The notes under the pieces were generated by a model. The model searched no databases and was not told where the DNA came from. It saw only the letters and a list, made by a program, of their open reading frames with translations. Shown piece by piece: positions 1-11,313 of a stretch of 64,000 nucleotides of DNA (its first letter is position 1; the number at the start of each line of letters is the position of its first letter). Made by a program: the position numbers and the translations under genes. The DNA comes from Thamnidium elegans (Eukaryota; Mucoromycota; Mucoromycetes; Mucorales; Mucoraceae), in assembly GCA_025201345.1 (NCBI GenBank), contig JAIXMG010000006.1, forward strand, positions 1,116,001-1,180,000, written 5' to 3'.

Positions 1-159
1 AAAGTTGTGCTATTAAGCGACATTTTATTCGGACTATTGGCACTAAAAAAACAACCTTCAAAGTATTATATCTTCAAGTGGATTAGTACCAAAGGAAAAT
101 GTCTCTGGAAAGCTACCTGCTATCCAAAATTCTTTGAAATTAGAATTTCCGCTCAAGTC

Positions 160-1020
160 TTATTTTGTATTATCTCAATTACATAAAGATTATATACAAC
201 ACCAGGTTTGGAAGAAAATGAACAGGAATCCATCATTGTACAAGACAAAACGATACCCATTCAGATTATCTATTATTCTCTATGCTATGCTCGAATATAT
301 GGAATAACCTTCAAGCAAGACAAGTACCTTAATCGAATTGTGCAAAATTCATGATAGATCTTTTCTCATTAAAGACCAAGACCGAATTTTTTGTTAACCT
401 CAAACGTTATATTTCTGACACTGTCTGAAATATAAATGAATCAAGAGTATACTAACAACTCAACACTCGAATATGTAGGTACTTAAAAATAACACCAACA
501 AAGTACTGCCGATACAACCACTGTAAAATTGAATAGTTCTTGCGGTTGCATAATTCGTTTGACAACCACTGATATCTTTTACGCCAGTTCTACATGATAT
601 TGCCTGTAATTTATCCATCTCTTTGTTAAATAAGGAGTTCTTTGGAAACTATATTAATATCGATTATCCCCCTCAGTTTGATACATTTCAGTAATAATCC
701 ACAGCTACAATATGCATTTACAAGAATACTAGAAGAGGAAGCTGTTGATTTTAATTTAGAGTTAGGAATTGACACATTCTCGAATTATATAGTCGGCTTT
801 TACTGCTAGTTAGTACACAGCGATCATTCTGGTATAAAAATTTCCAAGCTGGTATTTTACAACAAATGTGCAGCGAAGATTGTGTCTTATGTATAACTGT
901 AGGTGAATTTCGCAGAGCAGATATTACGTATAGATGCAAAATAGTTAACAGATATAAAAACTATCGGGCGCGACGGAAATACTGTACTCCCGTTTTTAAA
1001 TAAAGGGGATATAATAAATA
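160..1020 (+). pseudogene. Decayed copy of a dispersed gene-like repeat
   Basis: This stretch matches 45432-46310 over its whole length with many point differences and small indels. Shared landmarks include the stretch near 720-775 (matching 46020-46080), which in the other copy encodes an ILEEEAVDFNLELGID-like peptide, and a shared end near 985-1020. No long reading frame survives here, so it is a broken copy. The better preserved relative lies downstream of an HSP70-like fragment at 43980-45000, so both may derive from one large HSP70-like (HSPA12-type) family gene. That family link is an inference; the duplication is directly visible. The copy probably continues to the left of the window. 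Confidence 0.6.
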
Positions 1021-2523
1021 ATGGTCGGTTGAGTAAAACGTTTTATTTAAGCACCAAAGGCGCTCTGCCACTTTCTTATACTATAGATAGTGTAACTACA
1101 ACATAACGAAATGTTAAAATTCAATTTTTCGTATTTTAATAATAGATAGATTTAAAACGATGAATTATTTAGAGAATAATGAAACTCTTTGTTTGGAGCA
1201 TAATGTTTATGAACGTATTGGTAACATAAAAATAAACGCTGACCAGCTTCGTGGGATTGGAGATATAGACGTATCCATAATGGTTTCCGTAGTGTATAGA
1301 AACGAGTGACTTCGAGTATGGATTAATGGGATAATCCCTTTTGTTCCTCTCACTAGCTGATTTTCTGCAAACATTAATAATGTGAGAAGAAAGATCATAC
1401 GACATACAAGTTATGGTAATAGTTGGAATACAAAAAATGAATATATAAAACTTGTCTCCTCTCTGACATACATAGTCAATAATACTTTAAGCTCTGAACT
1501 CTCTTTTCTTTTCCTGTGGATACGGCCTTAAAAATGAAAAGAGCACAGTAACAACGATAATAAAGCTGTTTAGTAAACAGGCTTTACTTTGGTAGGAAGC
1601 AAGCCATTACTTATCTAATGATAGTAATAAATTATTCTTTTATAATGATTCTCTTTATCATCCCTTCTAGTTAGTAAACATCCGGAATTGTAAGTATAGC
1701 TTATTACTAACTGAAGCTTGTAAATTGGCATGGATTGAATCCCGGCAAATATTTAGAAAGTTACGGCACGTATTTTTTTTTTTTAATGCTTGAACATTTT
1801 ACAAATGAGCCGGTGTATCTTGGTGCAAAGATCATTATTTTACTTTAATATAAATTAGGTTTGCAGAATGTGATTTTAAAGAAAACCAAGTTATTATCAT
1901 TACTTTCGAAAAAATATATCTCAAGGTTGTGACAGAGATAAACTAGAAACCCTCCTCTTAGTTTATAAGAAAAAAACGCGGGGGGATTACATTATGATAT
2001 TTTATTTAGAGTCATTTACAATTGACTTGTTTCAATGGACTCTATTATGACAAACAAACAAAAAAAAAGGTCCCTTTAGCTGACACAAGATCGAGTAGAT
2101 TTTCAGCATGTTCGATACCAAGTTTTGTTACTTCAGATGACTTTTAGGATGAACGGTAAATAAAGGGTTATTTGTATTTAAAATGAATACAGTCTTATTT
2201 TTCATATAAATGATGATAACAGTTCAACAAGTAATTCCGTTCCTCCCCGCAGAACAGTAAACCCCCCCCCCCCCCCCTGTGCGTACATGAATTGACTTTG
2301 TATCCTTTAATAAGTATATATCTTAAAAGTATCTTTTTCTCTTTTAATCGATTAGCAAAAAAGAGATATCGGTAATAGGCGGCGGGTCGGTTTTTTTTTT
2401 TTTTTTTTTTTTTTTGCTTATTAATATAAAAAAAAAACTTTGTTATTTCTCTCTTTTTTTTTCTCTCTCTCTCTCCTTTTCTATATAAATATATATATAT
2501 TATAAAGAGGGTGTTTAGGGGAC
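1021..2523. other. Intergenic, no gene seen
   Basis: Only short low-complexity frames occur here. There is a pure C run near 2261-2277, a T run of about 27 near 2390-2415, and a CT/TA-rich stretch at 2445-2505 directly upstream of the GDA1 start that probably contains its promoter and 5' leader. Confidence 0.5.
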
Positions 2524-4036
2524 ATGGATAAAAAGACAGTAAAAACACCATACGCGCAGTTACGAGAATCAGCAAAGCAAAATGAGAAAACCAAATGGTC
2601 TCCTGCCACGGTACAGATTCGACTTGGGTTAATGAGTATTGGTATTATTGTAGCCATGGCTGTTTATTTCTTTCCAAACTTGGTTTCTCGTTTAAATGGC
2701 AACAAAGTTATAGATCAAGGTAAAAAGCAAGCTTTCCCTTCCTTTTCGCCCTTTTTTTTCTAAACCTTTTTTTTTTTTTTTTTTTTTTTTTGTAGGCTCA
2801 TGTCAAAAATATGCTTTAATGATTGATGCCGGGTCAACAGGTTCACGAATTCATGTTTACAGATTCCATCAATGTACTCATCTGGAACCTGTAAAGCTGG
2901 AAGAAGAAGAACTGTTTGCACAGACCATTCCGGGATTATCCTCATACGCCGACGATCCACAACAAGCTGCTGAGTCATTAGATGTATTATTAAAGGGGGC
3001 TATTGAATTGGTTCCTAAACATCTTCAACACAAGACACCTATCGCTGTTAAAGCAACCGCTGGATTACGTTTATTAGGACAACTCAAGAGTGATGATATT
3101 TTGAAATCAGTTCGCCATCATCTCGAGACACAATACCCGTTTCCGATTGTAGGTGGAGAAGATGGTGTAGCCATTATGGACGGTAGAGACGAAGGTGTAT
3201 TTGCATGGATTACAGTTAACTTTTTATTGGGTAATTTCGATCCATCCACTGTACATCGACCTACTGCAGCCGTATTAGATTTAGGAGGTGGATCTACACA
3301 AATTGTATTCGAGCCTGATAGATTAGAGGATGGTAGTTTCCCTTCACTTCCCGACAACGATTTTAAATATGTTTTAAAGCATGAAGGACGAGATTATTTA
3401 TTATATCAGCATTCTTATCTTGGTTATGGATTAATGGAAGCTCGTAAACGTATGCACCAACAAGTTTTACAACAAACATTAGCAGATGAGGATAACTTGT
3501 CACATGCCTGTTTACCTCGTGGTTTAAACTGGGAGTACACAAAAGGAAATGATCCCGTAAAGTTTATGGGTCAAGGTAGTTTTGCTGATTGTCTTGGTGT
3601 AGCTGATTTAATGTTGAATAAGGAAAAGATGTGTGATTATTCACCTTGCTCATTTGACGGTATCTATCAGCCTCCTATTGCTGATACTTTTAAACAAGGT
3701 CCCATCTATATCTTTTCTTATTTCCATGATCGTACTATTCCATTGGGTCTACCTGTTTCCTTCAAGTTACCCGAACTTGCTCAATTGACGGAATCTGTTT
3801 GTTCAGGTGCTTATTTGGAAAATGTGACTGACATTGCTTTAAAGGATGAATTATTAGATCGTCCCGAATGGTGTTTGGATTTATCATTTATCTATCGATT
3901 ATTGTCTTTTGGTTATGAGATTCCTGATAATAGAGAATTGACTGTGGCTAAAAAGATTGATGGCGTAGAAACTGGGTGGTGTTTAGGAGCTGCGATTGCT
4001 ATCTTGGGTGATACCTCTCTTAAAGATATTGTTTGA
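2524..4036 (+). CDS. GDA1: Golgi guanosine/uridine diphosphatase (GDA1/CD39 family)
   Basis: The protein hydrolyses GDP or UDP to the monophosphate in the Golgi lumen, so that nucleotide-sugar antiporters can keep importing GDP-mannose or UDP-sugars for glycosylation. Two exons, 2524-2719 and 2796-4036, join in phase to give 478 residues; the intron is closed by a long T run. Residues about 32-52 form one membrane anchor after a short cytosolic tail (type II topology). The apyrase conserved regions are all visible: DAGSTGSRIHVYRF (76-89), KATAGLRLLG (151-160), GRDEGVFAWITVNFLLG (195-211, with the putative catalytic Glu198) and LDLGGGSTQIVFE (226-238). Length and single N-terminal anchor fit fungal GDPases rather than ecto-apyrases with two anchors. 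It converges on the potassium channel gene, 109 bp from stop to stop. Confidence 0.93.
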
Positions 4037-4145
4037 ATATATACCATTTTTTTTTTCTTCTGTAATAAATTATATAGTAGAAAAAGAGATGATATGAGGG
4101 ATGAATACTTTTTTTATTTTTTTAATGTGTACAAAGGAATTGTTT

Positions 4146-6509
4146 TTAAATCACCCAGCCAGGTGGAGAAAATACATAAACCATATCTGAATCCTTTAAA
4201 ATCAAGGAAGAAACAGGGTTAGCATATACAAACGGTAGCTCATTCCCTAATTCGTTATCAGAAGCCCGAAACAAACCAATCGCAAGCACTTCATATTTAG
4301 TTAAAAGGGTCTTGAAAAGGACGGCATAAGTACGGCCTATGAATTCAGTGGGCATGCCAATACTGGTCAGATGAGGAGCTAAACGAGCAGCAGCAGAAGC
4401 AGTTTTAATCTCTGGTGTGGTTGAAAGTAAATAAGCAGCCGATCCATCGTATAAAGGACCGGGCATACCGCATAACGTTTTAATGATGGAAACAATATCT
4501 GGCTTATAATACGTTTGACTCAGCAGTACGTTGCTGATAAGACTGTCCGCCACTACATCTCCTGCTGCATAAGCGGGTGTATAAAACACATCAATTTCTT
4601 CCGCCACATCTTTTCCCTGCAAGAGGTGCATAAACTTGATATTGGATTTCTCGACTATAGAAAAAAAAATTAGTGTTATATAAAAGGAAACATTTTTTTA
4701 GGGTAACTTACTGAGGTTTACGATGGTATATGCGTCAGTTGGTCTTTCTTGTAATAATAAATCAAGTATGTGACTTGCCATGCTATTTTACAACGTTTTT
4801 TAATATGTATCGTTTCATTATCAAATATTAAAAATACATACACTGCTGGGCTATCTGAATTTCGCTCATACTGATCTAAACATTCTTTTTCACTACATGT
4901 AAAAAAAAAAAAGCACTTAGAGAGAAAGAGAAGACGCACATAAATTTTACGGTAAAAATTACCTCATGACGACAACTTGCTTTGCTCTTTTGGCACCTGC
5001 TCGAAGTAGATCATCTGGATGTCTACAATTACCCTATAATATATAAAAATTAAATGCCTCAAATCACTATTATGAAGTGTATATATAAATTTAACTTACT
5101 TCCATAAAGTAAACTTTAGGAAAGGTATTGATTAATTCGAATATTTTTGGCGAAGGTTTTTTTGAGCATAACAATACAATATCTTGAAGTTCATCCGCTT
5201 TAATATTTGGAGATCTTAAATTATAAATAAACTTGAACATATTAATTACTTCACGATGTAAACAAACAAGAACATGATTATGCATTCCTTCTGTTGAATT
5301 AATGGTAACATCTTCTAATAAAACAGGTTGTTGAAGCAAGTAACAAAGTGGAAAGGAAGTATCATCATCGTATCCATCAGATAAAGGACATTTCCCAATT
5401 CTTTTAATCAAAGCACGACTACCTGTAAGTACTGCATGTCGTTTAGAAGGTAATTTTGCTACAGAATAAGATTTTTCTGAGGTTGGTCGATCTGAATATG
5501 CACTCTTTTGAGATTTATAAGAACGCACTGTGCTCGTAGATGTTGAATGCTTACGATTATAAAAATTAGAGTCTAATACATCTTGTGTCTGCTGTTGTTT
5601 ATCATCTGTAGTAGAAGAAGATGGTAGGTTTTCTGTTTGAGATTTTACGTAATAATCTTCTAGCGTCTTTCTAGTAGTAGTAGTAGGTTGATCAGCTGAT
5701 GATTGAAATGATTTTTCTCCAAGGTCTTTATTAATAATACAATCTAAAACATGTTTATTGGGTTTACACTATGATTTTTAATTTAGATTTAGATTTAGGA
5801 ATTATTTGTTTTTTTTTTATGTAATGCACAATTTTCTTACCAGAGTAGAAATGTCTTGAACTTCTTTAGGTCCTTCAGCAATATACACGCACACGTCTGT
5901 TTTTTCAATTACGTACGAACTACTTGGATTTAATAATATTTCGAAATCGTTCCGTGAAGACATGAACGTCTTGATTGCAAATAAAATGACTTGTGCCTCT
6001 TCAAATAAGTACTAAAAAAAAATATTTATTAAATTGAATGTTGTATATGTGCGCTATAATAATTACCAGAGCAGCTTGGCCAAATGTTAAGCCTACTATA
6101 CATTTAGGAGCTCTACCAGTATAAATTTCATTACACGAGCCATCATCTAAAATATCAAGTTTAAGAAAATATTTCGCAATTAAAATAAAAAATCACCTAC
6201 CAAACTGAGCCTGCCAACCTTCATCGTACTTATTAATAGGTTGTCTTTGATGTAGTAGATTCGTTAATAAGGTAGATGCACCTCTGCATCTACAATTCAT
6301 TGCCAACAAGTATTGTTTAAATTCACGAACACAAATGATTTCTTTGGCCACTTTTTGATAGATGGCTGTACTGGGCGATAGATTATAGGTATAAATTGGT
6401 ACGTCATGACTTACTGTGTGACAATAGAGTGACCAAAGTCGAACTGTATTTCTCTCATCTTCTTTAGAAGGATCTGAGGCATTTTGATCTTTTTTTTTTT
6501 TTTTTATAA

Positions 6510-6544
<35 letters not shown>

Positions 6545-8932
6545 TGCTTGCTTGCTTGCTTACCTGAAATAGTAAAGATGGCTTCGGCGTATCTTGCTTC
6601 CTATAGAAGTTATACTTTTAAAAACTAAAACTATACTTTGTTGATGTAAACTTACGACACGTAACAAAGTTTTCTCGTCCTACGTAATGTGGTTTAGAAT
6701 ATAAAGTTCAAAAAAAAAAATATATATGTAATATTATTTTACCAAGACAGAACCATGAAGAAATTGTACTCTATGACCCCAAATTGAGTTTCTTTCCATC
6801 AACTTCAATTGTTCTGTTGGTCTATTGATATCAAGAAATATAACACTTAGATGGAATTCAGTGTTTTCCTACACAAAAAAAAAGAAACAATAAATATCCA
6901 TTTTTTTTTCTTTTATAAAAAAAACTTACTGTGTTTAAGAAGCCATCTAATATTTCAACCACTTGATCGGGAGTGAATGATCCAACAATCAATATAAAGG
7001 GCGTAGATACCTTGCTGACATAACCTTCACCATCTGTATCAGTTATTTATTTGTTTACATCATTAAAAAAAAGAAGGTTTTTTTTTTGGGGGGAAGAGGG
7101 GACATACCTTTTCGTTTACGAAAGGTTTCAGATACATCGCCAATTAAACCAGGAAGTACAGCAAGCGCAATAACAATTAATAACATCATTACTACTCTAC
7201 TCCCCTGTGTATTTGGTGTAATGTCTATTTGAGTTATTTTTATGAGGTATTTAATGTTAAAAACAGTACAGCATCAAAAAAAAAAAATATTTAAGCTTAC
7301 CTCCATAACCTACTGTTGACAGAGTTACCATAACAACATATCTAAATTTATTTATTTTTGTTTGTCCACAGTATTTGTTTTATTTATTTTTTCGACTTAC
7401 AATGACTCGAGTATAGTATAATTATGATCACCAAATGTTACTTCAGTATATTGAAATGCGCAAGTTCCATTATATAAAAGAACTACCAAAGTACTGACGA
7501 GATGAATTAATTTTGTTTTGTGTGGATCTATTGGTTTATCTTTAAAAAAGAGGTTAGATTTTTTTTTTTATAAAACTATTTGTTTATATCAAAAGTACCA
7601 GTTATCTGTAGATTGATTTTAATCTTCATGACGCTTTTAATTCTTAGGAGTAAAACCCAACTTCGAATAAAATACGGTACTATATACGTTATTAGTCTTT
7701 CTTTAATGAGTTAAGGTTAATTGAATGTTTTACCGTAAAGAAATTGACCGTGAGGGATATAAGTTGAAATCAGAAAAGGAATTGTAGTCAGCATTTCAAT
7801 ACAACATCTAAAACTAAATAATACGGCAGTAGGATGTCTGGAAATGAAGAATCCTGCACACAAAATTAAATACAAATACTTGTAAAGGGATAAAAAAAAC
7901 AAACTTACTGATTGTGAATGAACATAGATCCCAATATGTCAATGCCAAACAAACCAACCTAAAAAAGAAAAGTTAAAAAAGAAAGCATGATTACACAATT
8001 ATATATATATATATAATTGATGTACCATAAATCATATGTTCTGTATTTATAAAGCCAAGGCGGATAAAGATTTACATCTGACTCTTCCTTCATTTCAACG
8101 AGATATGCAATACAAAACAATAAATCAACTAATAAATCCAAATTGACCTAAATAAAAGACACACCGCATGAATTATGTGTGTATGAATTGGAAATTTGCT
8201 TATACTTACAAATAAAATAATCGTTTTTTTTGCAAACAGTAAACTTTTTAAAAATGTTATATACGGATTATACATGAAAAAGTGCTTCATTCTTTCTGAA
8301 ACAGATCTTTTCTGTGTTCTATGTCTACATAGAGGAAATACATTATTAAAAAATAAATAATAAACCTCGTAACCTTTTTGTTGGCAATACATTGTTTCCA
8401 TATATATTTTTTTTTATAATTTATTACCGAGCTTTTCTTTTTTCAAAACGATAATTGGCACGAACTGTACTTAAATTCACTTGCGATTGCCGCATAAATA
8501 ATTGATCTAATGAACTATTAGGCGGTATAGATTCTTTTACTTCTCTGGCACTATATATTATATAGTATAAGTACCACTGATTATGTTTTTTTTTTTTGTG
8601 TATGCATTTTTTTTTTTTTACTTTGGATCGAGAGCGGGTAAGACAAGATCTGTCGGACGTTCTTCTTCGCAAGCAGAACCATGTCTCTTTGGTAAAATAC
8701 TAGAAAGTCGTGTCGAAACTTTAGGTCTGCAACACTGTCTTTGTTCCATACGACGTTTCTTTCTTTTGACAACACTACTACTGTGGTTACTACCTCTTTC
8801 GTCTGCATCACTGTTTCCCCTTGACGAAGTCTCATCGCTAGAAGGAATAGTACCGTAGGTAGTAGTATTATGTGTTTCAACGCATAAACTATTTTCTTCG
8901 TCTATTATAGGCGATTTCTTTCCTGACAACAT
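4146..8932 (-). CDS. Slo/BK-like potassium channel alpha subunit, 22 exons
   Basis: This is a membrane potassium channel with a large cytosolic gating module. By eye the exons run (high to low) 8932-8622, 8550-8428, 8324-8210, 8147-8026, 7958-7909, 7853-7734, 7679-7599, 7539-7401, 7341-7301, 7224-7108, 7033-6930, 6868-6743, 6679-6656, 6600-6564, 6488-6201, 6146-6067, 6011-5841, 5768-5100, 5033-4963, 4892-4842, 4782-4712 and 4654-4146. All phases fit and the sum is 3420 nt, 1139 residues, close to animal BK channels. The selectivity filter reads TVGYGDITPNT across exons 9-10. S4 (exon 7) carries RSWVLLLRIKSVMKIK. The RCK1 domain begins at ILIVGSFTPDQVVEIL and includes FLHGSVL; RCK2 and the BK alpha C-terminal region follow, ending SDMVYVFSPPGWVI. 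A low-complexity linker lies before RCK2. The acidic calcium bowl of animal Slo1 is missing: the equivalent place reads GKDVAEEIDVFYTPAYAAGD. Ligand and voltage dependence are therefore unknown. Confidence 0.9.
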
Positions 8933-9091
8933 GTTTTATGTAAGAGGAAGAAAGAAAAAAAAGGAAAGAAAGTGAAAAAGAATTGGTTTTTTCCCCCTTT
9001 TTGAATACATAAAAAAAAAATCTCATGCGCAGTGATTTTGTAACTGATAAAAAACTACCATTCACGTCACACGGCAACATCAAAAAGTAAA

Positions 9092-9343
9092 ATGAATGAT
9101 GCGGCATTTCTTCGTATATTGAGTTATTTTAACTACACGTGGGCTATAGAACGCTCAAGCAATTATAACCCCCTTTTCGTTAGGCAGATTGATCCTGTTA
9201 AAAATTTCATGCACTCCCTGACAGTACAATCTAGACTCTTTCAAACCCCCTCTCTTCCTCCTCTTTACAATGCTTCAAAAGTATATAAACGTTTTTTTTG
9301 GTTTACAAAAAAAAAAGATTTTATTAAACAATTAAAAGAGTAA
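9092..9343 (+). CDS. Hypothetical small protein, 83 residues
   Basis: An ATG-initiated frame starts 159 bp upstream of, and divergent from, the potassium channel start. It ends 10 bp before the stop codon of the oppositely oriented eS25 gene. The product is basic, begins MNDAAFLRILSYFNYTWAI, is rich in aromatic residues, and ends with a lysine-rich stretch. It has no signal peptide and no domain I recognise. Its composition looks more protein-like than the many T/A-run frames nearby, but it could be fortuitous, since it overlaps the probable 3' UTR of eS25. Transcript evidence would decide. Confidence 0.35.
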   Translation: MNDAAFLRILSYFNYTWAIERSSNYNPLFVRQIDPVKNFMHSLTVQSRLFQTPSLPPLYNASKVYKRFFWFTKKKDFIKQLKE

Positions 9344-9353
9344 AAAAAGAAGT

Positions 9354-9796
9354 TTACTCCTTCTTTTCATCACCAGTGGCTCTAGTGTAGATAACTTGAG
9401 CGTGATGGCGAGAGATGGCCTTGATCAAACCTTGAGCTTCGAGCTCACGGATAGCAATACGAGCCAAAGAACCGTTTAACTTGAGACGATCAACCAAGAC
9501 AGATTGAGAGATGAGCTTGTAGGTAGGGACTTCCTTGAACAAACGATCGTAGGTAGGCTTATCGAGGATAACAATGTTGTTAGACTTATCCTTAACCTTC
9601 TTAGCGGACCACTTCTTCTTGGCCTTCTTTCCACCAGAGGATGAACTAGGCTTACCAGCAACGTCTTTTTTAGCCTACATAAATTTAAAATATTGGTTAA
9701 TTTACAAAACTAATTTTAAGAATAAAACATGGTTAAAATAAAAAATAAAAATAAAGGCCAATTGACTTCCACACACATTTCGACTACTTCCCCCAT
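9354..9796 (-). CDS. RPS25: 40S ribosomal protein eS25
   Basis: A component of the small ribosomal subunit head near the E site. The main exon, 9674-9354, encodes 106 residues: a Lys/Ala/Ser-rich N-terminus ([20 protein letters not shown]) followed by the conserved winged-helix core with [28 protein letters not shown] and [11 protein letters not shown]. It is preceded by a good acceptor (TAG at 9675-9677), so the first codons lie in an upstream exon, as is usual for fungal ribosomal protein genes. The only phase-compatible ATG with a GT I could place is a three-codon exon at 9796-9788 (MGE), which is weak; the true first exon may be another. Identity of the protein is secure, the start is not. 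Confidence 0.9.
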
Positions 9797-10723
9797 TCAA
9801 ACAAAAACAACATAGACGATAATGAAAATTACGTATACAGTTTCAAACAGTAACGATATATCTAACGTTTTAGATGGATGCATAGTAAAATCAAAACATC
9901 CCATTATCATCTGCTTTCACATCCATCCATCCATCCATTCTGTATCGTCATCTACATTATCATTCATCTGTACTGTTTTCATTTCATTTTTTTTCTGTAT
10001 TGCTTCCTATCATCATGTGTGTGTGCGTGTGTATTGGGGAATCATCATCATTGATCTTTATTTTTATTTTTTAATTTTTTCCATGTACATGCTGTTATAC
10101 GAACCATTTTTGATTAGAGGAGGAACAAAACTATAGCTGCCAGGATGTTTCTTCTTGTATGGATTCGCCTGGGTGCGGAGCTTAGGTTGCGAGAGAGCTA
10201 CAAAATTAAACTTTAAACAAGTCACATATCCGGTCCGAACATGTAATATAGCTGTCAATTTAAGGATTTAATGAAATTCATTGCTGTCACTCAAAGTTTA
10301 TTTACGCAGAATATCAAAGGGGGAGGGGGGTTATTTTTATCATGGAGAATGCACCTATTTATACCAATTGAGAAATTATGGGTTATTTAGTTAAAAGCCT
10401 GGAACAAACGTCAAAAGTTACAAGATACCGAAACACTTGAAGCCAGAAGAATTTCAAGCTACATACTCGACTTCTTGAAAGTCAAGTAACTAGAATTACA
10501 TAATTAAAACAATAGAACTATTTTTTAGCAAAGCTTTTTTATAACTTTCTTTTTAAATATGACTATTCGTTCTTGAGTAACCTTCCGGTCTACCGTTTCC
10601 TTCTCAAATAGAAATATTTATTTTCATCGTGTTTTTGCTGCGTTTACCACCACATTTGTTATAAATTCATAGAGTTTTATACTCATCGATTTCTAACAAA
10701 AGCACGGCCCCCTTCTTTAGCCT
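9797..10723. other. Intergenic, nothing recognised
   Basis: The eS25 leader is expected at the left end. There is a CATC-rich tetranucleotide stretch near 9918-9940 and no frame with protein character. Confidence 0.4.
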
Positions 10724-11313
10724 TTAGTTGTCGATGTAAAATATCAGTACCCCCCGGTTTGTTTCGCTTGAGCTTTGACACAATCTTTTCCAGGCATTCC
10801 CCTGCCAAAGACTACTGAGGGAACCTTCATGTAGAAACATCGGTTGGTATTCTGTTTTGATCTTATGCAAAATAAAGTCTTTCGACTCTACGTTGGCATT
10901 GTCATCTCGAACTGAACCGTTTCTCTTGTGAAATAAAAAGTCCATCGGACTTGACAGAATTGGCGAAAAAAAAAGACCTGTTTATTATTATTAGAAAGTA
11001 GTTTTTTGATACTATTTAAAGAAAAATAAGACGCACCACAAACCTCTCTCCAGGCGTAGTTACCTTCAGGTTTATAACGCTTTTTGAAAGTTTCTACGAC
11101 TCTACCAAAGAGTTTATCAAACTGAAACTTCGAATTGTGTGTCCTACTAAGTAGTTTTTATGTTTGTACAATTGAACCATGTAAACGTACTTGTCTCTAG
11201 TTAATATCATATAAAAGGACTAACGTCTCTAGCATGGTCTTTGTATGTTTTGCAACAAATCCATCAAACGCTGGCTTCAAATAACTAGTGATCAACACAT
11301 CGTGGTCGCTCAT
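10724..11313 (-). pseudogene. Degenerate gene remnant of unknown family
   Basis: Reading the minus strand from an ATG at 11313 gives MSDHDVLITSYLKPAFDGFV, continuing to about 11200. Two in-frame stops follow, then the same frame reopens with KFQFDKLFGRVVETFKKRY and EGNYAWREVC to about 11040. A further open piece at 10945-10724 starts MDFLFHKRNGSVRDDNANVE. The protein-like composition, AT content lower than the surroundings, and interrupted frame suggest an old coding region, possibly from a mobile element. Two introns could in principle remove the stops, but the available donor sites are poor. I do not recognise the family. Confidence 0.4.

Noticed and set aside
2195..2575. Minus-strand frame of 126 codons upstream of GDA1
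   Set aside because: Made of poly-Lys and poly-Gly from T and C homopolymers; overlaps the GDA1 promoter and start.
6541..6560. TGCT tetranucleotide array as a regulatory repeat
   Set aside because: It lies in an intron of the potassium channel beside T runs; a simple microsatellite is sufficient.
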